From GCA-2708415 sp964353185 (GTDB lineage Bacteria > Pseudomonadota > Alphaproteobacteria > Micavibrionales > Micavibrionaceae), in the NCBI GenBank assembly GCA_964353185.1, contig CAYGUV010000015.1, forward strand, positions 1 to 36,188: a stretch of 36,188 nucleotides of DNA, read 5' to 3'. Position 1 is the first letter of the stretch. Every line of letters begins with the position of its first letter. This document shows, one piece after another, positions 8,069 to 16,609 of this stretch. Below the pieces are notes generated by a model, which saw only the letters and a program-made list of their open reading frames with translations, did not search any database and was not told the origin of the DNA. A program made the translations under genes and the position numbers.

Positions 8069-8785
8069 TTATCTTTGGTTCATAAAGTGCAAGATATATT
8101 GAAACATTGCGATGAAACTGATGTAAAGGTTCAACGCAGCAGCCCATGCATAACGCGCGGCCATCTCTGGCGCGGTATCTGGGTGATACATTTGTTTCAT
8201 TTGTTGTGTTTGGAACACAGTTAAACCAGAAAAGAGCAAGATACCCGCGCCTGCAATCAGGTTCGCCATCATTGTGCTTTGGGTGAAAATGTTAATCACG
8301 CTCATTGCGACCAAACCCAAGATACCCATGGTCAAAAATGTTTGCATACCGCTTAGGTCTTTTTTGGTTGTGTATCCCAAAATGCTTAATCCTGCGAACA
8401 TGGCCGTGGCAACAAAGAACGCCTTGGCAACCATAATGGCAAAGGCCGCATCAGCAGAAGCGACCGCAGCAATAGCGGCAAAGCTGATCCCGTAAACGAC
8501 AGCAACGCCATAAAAGGCGAGTTTAAGTTTTGAGGCGCTCATTGTTTCTGGGCGGAAGCCAAACCAGATGATCGCCAAGGGAGCGAACATAACCAAATAT
8601 TTTTGTGGTCCGCCTAAGAATAGGTTTAATAACGCTGGGGAAGATCCAACGATAAAGGCAACGACTGCTGTTGCGAAAACACCACCGGCCATTTTGGCAT
8701 AGATGCTGTTCATATGTTTACGCAAGCCTTCGCTTCTACGCGTGGCTTGGGTTTGTGTTGTATCACCGAAACGTGAAGGTTCCAT
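8069..8785 (-). CDS. Bax inhibitor-1 / YccA family membrane protein
   Basis: A 238-residue protein with seven closely spaced membrane helices after a polar N-terminus, matching bacterial BI-1/YbhL/YccA proteins. Family words include the first helix AKMAGGVFATAVVAFIVG, the region AFYGVAVVYGISFAAIA, and the end AALNLYISFIAMFQYILHF. Relatives act as pH-sensitive calcium leak channels (BsYetJ) or as FtsH modulators (YccA); which applies here cannot be told. A GAAGGAG-like AAGGAG lies ten bases before the start. Confidence 0.92.
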   Translation of the reverse strand: MEPSRFGDTTQTQATRRSEGLRKHMNSIYAKMAGGVFATAVVAFIVGSSPALLNLFLGGPQKYLVMFAPLAIIWFGFRPETMSASKLKLAFYGVAVVYGISFAAIAAVASADAAFAIMVAKAFFVATAMFAGLSILGYTTKKDLSGMQTFLTMGILGLVAMSVINIFTQSTMMANLIAGAGILLFSGLTVFQTQQMKQMYHPDTAPEMAARYAWAAALNLYISFIAMFQYILHFMNQR

Positions 8786-8928
8786 TTGTTTTTATCTCCT
8801 TATGATAAATTTTGTTAACCATGCAGCTAACGCTTAAAATTATAAATAACTCCCTATTTATAACAATTTTTATTATCACAGACAAGCTTGGCGAAATTAG
8901 GGCAAAGACTGTAGATTTCGACCTAATT

Positions 8929-10104
8929 TCAACGCCAAGGGTTGGCATTTCGGCGGGATTTGAATCGTTGGCGCGTGGTCCAGTTTTCGCGTTTTTTATC
9001 AGGGGGGTGAAGGGTTTCGCTTCGTTCGGCGCGGGGCGCGTGGAAGGGGCGCAGTTGGGGCAAGTTTGGTATTTGAAAGCCTGTTGTGGTTGAGAGCATT
9101 TGGATGCGTTTTTCAATCGGTGGGTGCGTTGCAAATAGCCCCATAAACGGCACCCGATTTTCAACGCACATCATTGCAATATCACCCGGTATTTTGGGAA
9201 TTTGGTCTTTGCCCGCAATACGCATCAGCGCGCGCATCATGGCATCAGGGTTTCTGGTCATTTGTACCGCGCCCGCATCGGCCATAAATTCGCGGCGACG
9301 CGATAAGGCAAATCGGGTGAACAGGGTTGCAAAATATCCAATCCATAAAATGGCAACAATGGCGAGTAGGATAAGCATACCTCCGCCTTTTTTGCTATCG
9401 CGGGTTCCGCCAATCCAAAGGCCATAGCGTAATTGCGACCAAGCGATCTGCGCGGCAAAGCCGACCATTCCGGTAAAGATAATGGTGATAATCAAAAGAC
9501 GTACATCCCGATTCATGATGTGCGTTAATTCATGAGCAAGCACCCCTTCCACTTCATCTTTAGAAAGAGATTGCAGCAGGCCACGGGTAACCGTCACGGT
9601 AAATGTTTTGTCGTTAATACCGCTGGCAAAGGCGTTGCGTGCGTGAGTTTCAATGATCTCAAGACGGGGCATTTTTAGGCCAACAGAAATACAAAGATTT
9701 TCAAAGAGGTTATAAAGCTCAGGTTCTTCCTTACGGGTGACAGGGTGCGAATGCGCCATATTGCGGATCATGCGCGTGTGAAAGAAATAGGCGATAATAA
9801 ACCACAATGCCACACCAGCAAATATCATCGGCCAATAGTTCGCTATGAAATTGGTCGCAATTTGGGGAGACGATTGTGGCGCTGTATTTCTGTCGCTTAT
9901 TTGAATATTACCCATTGAAAAAGGAATATTATTTTGTTGTGCAAATTGAGCCGTGGAACTATTTATTCCCGTTATTTCAATCACAACATAAGAACACGCC
10001 CAGATCATACCCATTATCAAAAACGGGTAAAACGCCAATAACCCAATTGATTTAAAATTATTATTCCAAATATGTGTTTGAAGCCCTGTGGTCGCAACAG
10101 CCAT
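8929..10104 (-). CDS. HtpX-like M48 zinc metalloprotease
   Basis: An integral membrane protease of the M48 family (391 aa). Two N-terminal membrane helices lie at about residues 20-44 and 90-108. The active site HELTH is at residues 191-195 and the third zinc ligand is probably Glu272 in RREFMADAGAV. Two further hydrophobic segments sit between them (about 202-222 and 241-262), as in HtpX. The C-terminal tail is basic. HtpX degrades damaged membrane proteins. The start follows lemA by five bases without a good ribosome site, pointing to coupled translation; M48-LemA pairs are widespread. Confidence 0.9.
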   Translation of the reverse strand: MAVATTGLQTHIWNNNFKSIGLLAFYPFLIMGMIWACSYVVIEITGINSSTAQFAQQNNIPFSMGNIQISDRNTAPQSSPQIATNFIANYWPMIFAGVALWFIIAYFFHTRMIRNMAHSHPVTRKEEPELYNLFENLCISVGLKMPRLEIIETHARNAFASGINDKTFTVTVTRGLLQSLSKDEVEGVLAHELTHIMNRDVRLLIITIIFTGMVGFAAQIAWSQLRYGLWIGGTRDSKKGGGMLILLAIVAILWIGYFATLFTRFALSRRREFMADAGAVQMTRNPDAMMRALMRIAGKDQIPKIPGDIAMMCVENRVPFMGLFATHPPIEKRIQMLSTTTGFQIPNLPQLRPFHAPRAERSETLHPPDKKRENWTTRQRFKSRRNANPWR

Positions 10105-10109
10105 GATTT

Positions 10110-10673
10110 TTAGTTGAACTTAACGTCTGGCGCTTTTTCCATGACGTCGCGCTCTTCTTCGCTTATTTCGTAGAATTCTTCTTTTTTAAATCCAAAGGGG
10201 CCTGCAATCAGGTTAGATGGGAATTGCTCAACAGCTGTATTCAGCTCGGACGTGGCATTGTTAAAGAAGCGGCGGGCAGCGGCAATTTTATTTTCAATAT
10301 CTGACAGCTCGTCCATTAATTTTTGGAAATTTTGGTCTGATTTTAATTCTGGATAATTTTCGGCAACGGCCATCACGTTGAGCATCGCTTTGCCTAACAT
10401 GCCTTCGGCTTGTAATCGCTCCCCTTGGGTGTCGGCATCCTGAACCTTTGCACGCATTTTGGTGACTTCTTCAAACACTTCCTTTTCATGGGCGGCAAAC
10501 CCTTTGACGGTTTCAAGCAAGTTGGGAATAAGGTCAAAGCGCTGGCGCAATTGCACGTCAATATCGGCGTAAGCATTTTCACGATTTTGACGTAACGCCA
10601 CAAGACGGTTGTAAAGCATGGCCACAAAGCCACCGATGCCTAAGATAATGATGAGAAGTACAATTAATTCCAT
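10110..10673 (-). CDS. lemA: LemA family protein
   Basis: A 187-residue LemA protein: one N-terminal membrane helix (ELIVLLIIILGIGGFVAMLY) then a long helical bundle with family words NRLVALRQNRENAYADIDVQ, QRFDLIPNLLETVKGFA and NAAARRFFNN-like AARRFFNNATSELN. A well placed AAGGAAA precedes the start. The molecular role of LemA is not settled; co-occurrence with an M48 protease directly downstream is the usual arrangement and suggests joint work in membrane protein quality control. Confidence 0.95.
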   Translation of the reverse strand: MELIVLLIIILGIGGFVAMLYNRLVALRQNRENAYADIDVQLRQRFDLIPNLLETVKGFAAHEKEVFEEVTKMRAKVQDADTQGERLQAEGMLGKAMLNVMAVAENYPELKSDQNFQKLMDELSDIENKIAAARRFFNNATSELNTAVEQFPSNLIAGPFGFKKEEFYEISEEERDVMEKAPDVKFN

Positions 10674-10722
10674 GGTTCAAATTTCCTTTTTACAATATAA
10701 AAACGCATCAATTTTGATTTGT

Positions 10723-10750
10723 TTGGCAAGTTTGCGTAGAATTATATAGT
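10723..10750 (+). promoter_or_regulatory. Possible promoter of the DsbC-like gene
   Basis: TTGGCA (10723-10728) and TATAGT (10745-10750), 16 bases apart, lie about 40 bases before the start at 10793 in the divergent lemA spacer. Each box differs from consensus at one base. Confidence 0.4.
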
Positions 10751-10792
10751 ATCTATGCAATCTTTAAACGAAAAAACGAAAGTTACGTATCC

Positions 10793-11641
10793 ATGCGCTA
10801 TTTCATTCTTATTATTTTAACCTTGGTTATGATGCCGCTTGCTGGTCAGGCAAACGCACAAACGAGCACGCCCGAAGTTCCCGAAGCGTTACAAGTGCTG
10901 GCCGATCGGGGGGCGCAAGTACGATATCTAGGAACAAAACATGACATGCAAGGATGGATTTCCATCTTTCAAGGGCAAGAGCAATATCACTATGTCACGC
11001 CTGATGGGCAAGGTTTTGTGATGGGATTGTTGTTTGATAAAGACGGGTCGATGGTCACCATTGATCAGGTGCGTGATTTACAAGCGCAAAATGATGGTGT
11101 GTTAGATGCGCTGGCCATGGATAAGCCGCGCGAAGAAAGTTTGACCATAGCAAAAGAGGAAACCAATGAAGCGTTTGAATATAAATCACCCGCAGAAAAA
11201 ATGTTTGCCGATGTATCGAATAGTAATTATGTGAGCTTTGGCGACAAAAATGCGCCTGTGATTTATTCATTCATGGATCCGCAATGTCCGCATTGTCATA
11301 CATTTATGAAAGATCTTCGTAATGGTTATTTGGACAAAGGGTTGGTGCAGGTACGGGTGGTGCCCGTTGGTTTTCGTCAGGAAACATTGGCGCAGGCCGC
11401 ATTTTTATTGGCATCTCCAGACCCGCAAACCGCGTGGTATGACCATTTAGATGAAAAGAAAATGTTACCCGCCAAAAATGATGTGAACACAGAAGGCGTG
11501 CAAAAGAATTTGATGATGATGCAAAATTGGAAATTTGATGTCACGCCAATGACCGTTTATCGCGGTAAAGATGGTAAGGTTAAAATCATCCGTGGCCGCG
11601 CCGATAATATGGCGGATATTATTGCGGATATCGCCTCTTAA
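10793..11641 (+). CDS. Periplasmic DsbC/DsbG-like thiol:disulfide protein
   Basis: A 282-residue exported protein. A cleavable signal peptide ends near ANAQ (about residue 23). An N-terminal domain (about 28-115) resembles the dimerisation region of DsbC/DsbG, followed by a linker and a thioredoxin fold from about residue 145 with active site CPHC (Cys165, Cys168) in FMDPQCPHCHTF and the cis-Pro loop VTPMTVY. These features suit a disulfide isomerase or reductant. IncI plasmids encode such a protein (TrbB) within the transfer region. It is the first gene of the plus-strand set that leads into dotDCB, and the window encodes many Cys-rich exported proteins that would need it; that link is inference. 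Confidence 0.85.
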   Translation: MRYFILIILTLVMMPLAGQANAQTSTPEVPEALQVLADRGAQVRYLGTKHDMQGWISIFQGQEQYHYVTPDGQGFVMGLLFDKDGSMVTIDQVRDLQAQNDGVLDALAMDKPREESLTIAKEETNEAFEYKSPAEKMFADVSNSNYVSFGDKNAPVIYSFMDPQCPHCHTFMKDLRNGYLDKGLVQVRVVPVGFRQETLAQAAFLLASPDPQTAWYDHLDEKKMLPAKNDVNTEGVQKNLMMMQNWKFDVTPMTVYRGKDGKVKIIRGRADNMADIIADIAS

Positions 11642-11777
11642 AAAAAAGCATCATCAGCGCGCATTAATGAGGATGCTGAGGCTTTATTTGATGCAGTGAT
11701 CAACCGTTGGACGTCGCGCGGGCGCGAAATATCGATTATATTGGTTGCGGCTTATCATGGTGCGGGTAGAAAATGCG

Positions 11778-11805
11778 TTTACCTTCTTATTGAAGTCTAT
11801 ATAAT
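11778..11805 (+). promoter_or_regulatory. Possible promoter of the Ala/Pro-tailed gene
   Basis: A perfect TATAAT (11800-11805) lies 16 bases after TTTACC (11778-11783), about 45 bases before the start at 11850. The rest of the 208-base spacer shows only a weak hairpin just after the preceding stop (AGCATC/GATGCT). Confidence 0.4.
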
Positions 11806-11849
11806 ATGTCGCACAAGTTATTCGTGTTTAATGAAGGTTCAACATTACT

Positions 11850-12944
11850 ATGCCTACAGATTCAGCATTTGCCATCCGGCTTTTAGAGAAAATTGGGGCG
11901 CCATTGGTTGCGGCCATTGAATCAGCCCCGCCCACAGGCGAAAGCGCAGAAGTCGGCGCCGCGCAGATGATGGCCCAAATGTTAGGCCAAGCGGTTCAAA
12001 TAAGTATCAAGCTTTCCACGACATTAAACGCCGAAGAGACAGAAGAACAAGCAGATTCAACGCGTCTTTCCATGGCGGCAATTGCCACGCCTTTATTGGC
12101 AGATTTTTATGTGAAGAATAAGCGCGTACCCCAAGAGGGGGATATATCCCGTATTACCAAATCATTAGAGGCGGTGATCGGCTTTGCCGATAAATTTACC
12201 CCTGCGGCCGATGGGCAATCACGTTTAACAACGATTGATAATGACATTGCGTTTTTTGACGCAACACAGGCGATTTTGACAACTGCTCAGGCGTTGACCC
12301 CTGTTTTGCTGGCGATTTCAGAGTTTTCATTTGGAAAAACTGATACTAAATTAATGCAAGAGGTCGCAGCAAAGTTAGAAGAAAAAGCGACATTATTAGC
12401 CGGTGGTGGCGATAATAAAATGGGACAAATATTGGTTTTAAAATCATTGGCAGTAATTTATGCGCAATGCCACAGCCAAGCGGTCGAGAAAATGAGTGCA
12501 GGTGATAGTGAGAGCGCAGCTGCGCCATCAATGACGCCAATTTGGGAAGCGTTTGAAAGACGTACAATGATGATGCAAGCCTTGGTTGGGCAAGACGTAC
12601 AGCAGGGGTCTGTTGATTCTGATGAAGGGGCAGCGCCTGTCGCGGCCGCTGCGCCAGAAACNNNNNNNNNNNNNNNNNNNNNNNNNNNNNNNNNNNNNNN
12701 NNNNNNNNNNNNNNNNNNNNNNNNNNNNNNNNNNNNNNNNNNNNNNNNNNNNNNNNNNNNNGCAAAAACGGAAAGCCCGCCAGCGCAAACGCCGACTAAG
12801 GCGTCTGAGCCATCGGCGCCAGCGAAACCTGCAAAAGAAACACCACCCAAAGATGAAACCGCCAATAATTTTGATACATCCTCTGCGCCGCCTGCAAACC
12901 CTATGGGATTTTTCAAACCTGGAACGAAGAAAGAAGATGAATAA
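11850..12944 (+). CDS. Hypothetical protein with Ala/Pro/Lys-rich tail, interrupted by scaffold gap
   Basis: Not recognised. Residues 1-260 are Ala-rich and mainly helical, with no signal peptide or membrane segment (AQMMAQMLGQAVQISIKLS, then SMAAIATPLLADFYVKN). About 34 codons fall in the run of N. After the gap the frame continues as a Pro/Ala/Lys/Thr-rich tail with KPAKETPPK and ends in FFKPGTKKEDE. The N run is exactly 100 bases, the usual filler for a gap of unknown size, so true length and even continuity of frame are unproven; the fact that both sides are low-complexity in the same frame supports one gene. It lies between the DsbC-like and transglycosylase genes, before dotD, so it may belong to the secretion locus. 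Confidence 0.65.
   Translation: MPTDSAFAIRLLEKIGAPLVAAIESAPPTGESAEVGAAQMMAQMLGQAVQISIKLSTTLNAEETEEQADSTRLSMAAIATPLLADFYVKNKRVPQEGDISRITKSLEAVIGFADKFTPAADGQSRLTTIDNDIAFFDATQAILTTAQALTPVLLAISEFSFGKTDTKLMQEVAAKLEEKATLLAGGGDNKMGQILVLKSLAVIYAQCHSQAVEKMSAGDSESAAAPSMTPIWEAFERRTMMMQALVGQDVQQGSVDSDEGAAPVAAAAPEXXXXXXXXXXXXXXXXXXXXXXXXXXXXXXXXXXAKTESPPAQTPTKASEPSAPAKPAKETPPKDETANNFDTSSAPPANPMGFFKPGTKKEDE
12662..12761. other. Scaffold gap (100 N)
   Basis: A run of exactly 100 undetermined bases within the Ala/Pro-rich coding part of the preceding gene. Real length is unknown; a repetitive coding stretch is the likely cause of the assembly break. Confidence 0.99.
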
Positions 12945-13026
12945 GTTTTTGACAGTAGGTCATTTATTCATGAGCGTGATCGCTTACAAAGTAGAAATTT
13001 AACTTTTTTTTGAGTATAATAAACAC

Positions 13027-13443
13027 ATGACAAAAGTGATTGCCGCCTGTTTGATGTTAGCTGCCCAAACTTACTCTGTGCCGCCTGCCGTGTTGGTTGG
13101 TATTTATCAGGTAGAGGGCGGTAAACCTGGGCAAGCGGTAGGAAACACAAATGGCACCTACGATTTAGGCCCGATGCAAATTAACACGATATGGATTCCG
13201 GAATTGGCGCAAATGTGGGGCGTGAGCAATAATACCGCCCTTCAATGGGTGAAAAACGATCCGTGTACCAATATGGGTGTGGCATCGTGGATCTTGCGCG
13301 GGCATATTGACCGTACGGGTGATTTATCAACGGCGATTGCGCATTATCACTCCAAAACCCCGAAATTTGGCGGCCCCTATAAAGGCAAAGTGATTAGAGC
13401 AATGCGCGAAAAAGGCCTTTTGAAAGACGAAGCGACAAAGTAA
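13027..13443 (+). CDS. Small lytic transglycosylase (SLT/VirB1-like)
   Basis: A 138-residue single-domain lysozyme-fold protein. The likely catalytic Glu30 lies in YQVEGGKPG; the family words YDLGPMQIN (residues 45-53) and IAHYHS follow, and Cys8 with the Cys in NDPCTNMG may form a disulfide. It resembles the peptidoglycan-cleaving proteins VirB1 and TrbN that open the wall for type IV secretion systems. The N-terminus (ACLMLAAQTYSVPP) is the first helix of the fold and not a clear signal peptide, so export is uncertain. It sits 175 bases before dotD, consistent with a role in assembly of the apparatus. Confidence 0.87.
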   Translation: MTKVIAACLMLAAQTYSVPPAVLVGIYQVEGGKPGQAVGNTNGTYDLGPMQINTIWIPELAQMWGVSNNTALQWVKNDPCTNMGVASWILRGHIDRTGDLSTAIAHYHSKTPKFGGPYKGKVIRAMREKGLLKDEATK

Positions 13444-13617
13444 TCCGCGGGTTTGGTTAATCAAATTTGCTATCAACACGCAAAAACCCGTAAGCTTATG
13501 GAATAGCTTTTTATCTATGCAAAGAACAGTTTGGGGCATATTCAAGTGATGACTTGTTCTAAATAATGGAAAAGGCTAAACTTTACACCAGTCAACCAAG
13601 CGATTCGTAAGTAACAA

Positions 13618-14139
13618 ATGATGACATATAAGAATTTTTCAAAAAATAAACTATTTGGCGCAGCCCTCGTTATGATTGGTTTAACAAGTGTGAGTGCTTG
13701 TACCACGCCTATCGAGAGAGAGGCGCAGATCGTCGCGTCCCCTGATAAGGTATCATTGATGTTGGCAGAAGCGGCGGATAAAGCGTCAGACGCGTTAGAA
13801 ACTTTGGCAGCGGTTGAGCAATCACGCGCGCCAGCAGTGGCCGTGCAGCCTATTCATAATGCACCGCCTGAGTTAAAACGTGCCATTACTATTAATTGGA
13901 TTGGGCCGGTCGAGCCGTTGTTAAAAAAATTAGCAGACCGCGCGAGTTATAATTTTATCACAGTCGGTGATAAACCGCCCGTTCCGTTAGTGGTCAATAT
14001 TGATAAAGAAAACACCCCCGTCATAGATGTCCTTCGCAGTGCAGGATTGCAATTGGGGTTACGCGCAGATGTGAAAGTTGATTCAATCACCAAAATGGTT
14101 GAATTGCATTATGCCCCCGTTACAGGTTTGGGGGAGTAG
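13618..14139 (+). CDS. dotD: Type IVB secretion outer-membrane lipoprotein DotD (TraH)
   Basis: DotD is an outer-membrane lipoprotein which, with DotC, places DotH in the outer membrane to form the core complex of Dot/Icm systems. The 173-residue product has a lipoprotein signal with lipobox SVSAC (Cys near residue 28). The C-terminal domain (about residues 85-165) holds the conserved RAITINWIGPVEPLLKKLA region and FITVGDKPPVPLVVNI, which folds like a secretin N1 domain in Legionella DotD. It leads the cluster dotD-dotC-dotB, the same order as in Legionella and as traH-I-J of IncI plasmids. Confidence 0.9.
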   Translation: MMTYKNFSKNKLFGAALVMIGLTSVSACTTPIEREAQIVASPDKVSLMLAEAADKASDALETLAAVEQSRAPAVAVQPIHNAPPELKRAITINWIGPVEPLLKKLADRASYNFITVGDKPPVPLVVNIDKENTPVIDVLRSAGLQLGLRADVKVDSITKMVELHYAPVTGLGE

Positions 14140-14151
14140 GCTTTATTGGGT

Positions 14152-15000
14152 ATGATCAAAGACATCTCAAATAAAATGATAAGCATGATCGCCATGGCGG
14201 TTTTATTGGTTATGACGACTGGTCAAAACGTACAGGCGCAAGCCAGAATGGACGATGCGCCGCCAGTGATGGTGGATGATCTGATTAATATTGAGCCAAA
14301 GGCGTCAACCAAAGAACGGGCGGAGGCATTACCGCTCGATATCCGTGTCGATGCATTGGAAGAGGCCGCGCTATCTTATGGTGCGCGTGGTGGCTTGCAA
14401 TGGCGTACGTGGCATATCCGAAATGAAATGGACACACGCGCCGCCTATATGGATAAGGTCTTTGATTTTCGTCAATTGCTTATTCCTGCGCCTTCGGGGT
14501 TGATGATTGAGCCGCCAATTGTTTCTGAAGCAATGGATGCATTATTGATAAATAGCCGCGGAGAGCAAGCGGCAATAGCCGATAAGATTTTAACGATCAA
14601 CCGTAATGCCCGTATCGTAACAGCGCCCAGAACGTGGCGTGGATATTTGGAGCGTGAGTGGGGAAATGTTGATCCGCCGCCTGATATTTTACGCCCGTTA
14701 AATAAAATTGAGCGCGCCCTTTGGAGAGATAATATTTTAAAAGGATGGAAGCGTGGCGTCGAACAAGCGGATGATGTTTTTCAAGCAGATTTGAATTTAT
14801 TGGTTGCTGATTACCAAGGAATGATCCGATATAAGACGTTATTGGCGCAAAATATGATTTCGCCGCCTTATGCGATGCAGGTTGACCGCGGTGTGACGGG
14901 CGATGGAAATACAATGCGCATTGGCGATCGTGAGTTAGAGATTACCAATATGCCACAATTACAAACTGGATATAAACAATGGCAGCCCGCAAACCGGTAA
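14152..15000 (+). CDS. dotC: Type IVB secretion protein DotC (TraI)
   Basis: DotC is the second outer-membrane partner for DotH. Family words are LEEAALSYGARGGLQWRT, FRQLLIPAPSGLMIEPPI and WGNVDPPPDILRP, here given by their cores LSYGARGGL, PSGLMIEPP and NVDPPP. ATG 14152 was chosen; TTG 14146 in frame, nearer to the GGGGGAG site, is an alternative. The signal peptide (about residues 1-30, ending QAQA) has no lipobox Cys, whereas Legionella DotC is a lipoprotein. Its 3' end overlaps dotB by 22 bases, so the two are coupled. Confidence 0.92.
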   Translation: MIKDISNKMISMIAMAVLLVMTTGQNVQAQARMDDAPPVMVDDLINIEPKASTKERAEALPLDIRVDALEEAALSYGARGGLQWRTWHIRNEMDTRAAYMDKVFDFRQLLIPAPSGLMIEPPIVSEAMDALLINSRGEQAAIADKILTINRNARIVTAPRTWRGYLEREWGNVDPPPDILRPLNKIERALWRDNILKGWKRGVEQADDVFQADLNLLVADYQGMIRYKTLLAQNMISPPYAMQVDRGVTGDGNTMRIGDRELEITNMPQLQTGYKQWQPANR

Positions 15001-16142
15001 GTCTTCTTAAAGGTAAAGATAATATTGGGGAAACGTGGCCAGAAGAACCACCACGCTTTACCGATGAGTTGGTTGATGAATTTATTCTTTGGTGTGTGAA
15101 AAAAAATACATCTGATATTACCATTCAAACCGACCGTCCCGTTTACAATGAAATTTATGGCGTTTTATATCCCGCTTTGTTCCGTCCATTAGATGCGGCG
15201 GATATGAATGTCTTTTTGGATAAAATTTATGGGCCCGAAGCAAGCGCACGATTGGCGTCTGGTCGAGATTTAGATTTATCTTATGAAATTCGTCCGGATC
15301 GATATACGCGCATTCGTTTTCGTGTCAATATCACCGCCGTCCTATCGCGTGGGCGCGACGCGGCGCAAATTACAATGCGTGTTTTGCCGAGCGAGCCACC
15401 AACGATGTTGGATTTAAATGTTGAAAAAGAAATTATTGATGCATGGAACCCGCGCCAAGGCATGATTGTGGTGACTGGCCCAACGGGGTCGGGTAAATCA
15501 ACATTATTGTCCGCAGGTATTCGTATGTTATTGGAACGCAAACAAGGATGCGGAAAAGTTGTATGTTACGAGGCACCGATTGAATATGTTTATGACACAA
15601 TAAAATCGCCCCGATCTTTAATTTCACAAACTGAAGTGCCGCGCCATCTGCCTGATTTTGCGAAAGGGGTGCGCAATGCGTTACGCCGAAAACCTAATAT
15701 TATATTGGTCGGGGAAGCGCGCGATAAGGAAACTATTGCGGCATCAATTGAAGCCTCTCAAACGGGGCACGCCGTTTATACAACAACACATACAACAGGC
15801 GTTGCATCAACCATTCAACGAATGGTGGGTGTGTTTGAACCGAATGAGCGATCAGAGCGTGCCTATGCGTTGATGGAAACCATGCGTTTGGTCATTACCC
15901 AAGCGTTGGTGACCAAAACATCTGGCGGACGTCTTGGTATTCGGGAATGGATGCATTTTTCTGATGAGGTGCGCGAACGATTAATGGATATGGATTTTAA
16001 AGATTGGCCATCGGAAATTCACCGTATTTTACCCTTGCATGGGCAATCAATGGGGCGTAGCGCCGAAATTGCATTTGAAAATGGTGATATTGATAGAAGA
16101 ACATATATCATGCTCTCCAACTCCACCGGCGGCGTTGCGTAA
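14979..16142 (+). CDS. dotB: Type IVB secretion ATPase DotB (TraJ)
   Basis: DotB is the hexameric cytoplasmic ATPase of the PilT/VirB11 type that powers Dot/Icm assembly or substrate transfer. In 387 residues an N-terminal domain (about 25-140) precedes the P-loop GPTGSGKS (residues 167-174), an Asp-box region with CYEAPIEYVY (about 196-205), Walker B ILVGEARD (242-249) and a His box TTTHTTG. The C-terminal extension matches DotB/TraJ rather than PilT. It starts inside the dotC 3' end and is followed 55 bases later by icmT. Confidence 0.96.
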   Translation: MAARKPVSLLKGKDNIGETWPEEPPRFTDELVDEFILWCVKKNTSDITIQTDRPVYNEIYGVLYPALFRPLDAADMNVFLDKIYGPEASARLASGRDLDLSYEIRPDRYTRIRFRVNITAVLSRGRDAAQITMRVLPSEPPTMLDLNVEKEIIDAWNPRQGMIVVTGPTGSGKSTLLSAGIRMLLERKQGCGKVVCYEAPIEYVYDTIKSPRSLISQTEVPRHLPDFAKGVRNALRRKPNIILVGEARDKETIAASIEASQTGHAVYTTTHTTGVASTIQRMVGVFEPNERSERAYALMETMRLVITQALVTKTSGGRLGIREWMHFSDEVRERLMDMDFKDWPSEIHRILPLHGQSMGRSAEIAFENGDIDRRTYIMLSNSTGGVA

Positions 16143-16197
16143 AAACGGTTTAAAAATGAATTTTGTAAAATATTTAGAAAGCATGTAAGATAATAAC

Positions 16198-16497
16198 ATG
16201 GGTAAGGCAGAAGATACCGCAGAAGAAAGAAACAATTGGCATTGGCGTAATTCAATGCGTCCAGTACGTTTTTTTAATATGGATGCCCGTGCGGCAATTC
16301 CGTTTTGTTTGTTGTTGGTTTATTTCCGTCCCATCACGCTTTTTTTAACGTTTAGCAGTACGATTGTCTTTATTGCCCTTGAAAAGCGGGGATTAACGTT
16401 TCCTTCGGCATTGCGGGCATTTCGATCATGGATCAATGGCCAAAGTCGTCCTGCATGGGTTGCGGGGAACCGCCGTAAATTTCGTGATTTCGGGTAA
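16198..16497 (+). CDS. icmT: Type IVB secretion protein IcmT (TraK)
   Basis: A 99-residue protein with the family signature HWRNSMRPVRFFNMDARAA (residues 17-33) followed by a hydrophobic hairpin, about residues 34-62 (IPFCLLLVYFRPITLFLTF), and a basic C-terminus. IcmT is an inner-membrane component, needed in Legionella for pore formation and egress. dotDCB-icmT order matches other type IVB loci. Confidence 0.92.
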   Translation: MGKAEDTAEERNNWHWRNSMRPVRFFNMDARAAIPFCLLLVYFRPITLFLTFSSTIVFIALEKRGLTFPSALRAFRSWINGQSRPAWVAGNRRKFRDFG

Positions 16498-16609
16498 CCT
16501 CTTTAATAACCATTAAAAAAATTAGATAAATATTGGGCGTTATTGTTGGTAGGCAATGGTATGGGCTTGTGTTTTGGTCATCCCAAAGATACGATGAAAA
16601 ATAATTTAA

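Noticed and set aside
12346..12916. Minus-strand frames that pass through the N run
   Set aside because: They only appear long because undetermined bases cannot hold stops, and they lie opposite the plus-strand gene.
13492..13515. Short hairpin AAGCT/AGCTT followed by TTTATC after the transglycosylase gene
   Set aside because: Five-bp stem and poor T run; too weak to call a terminator.
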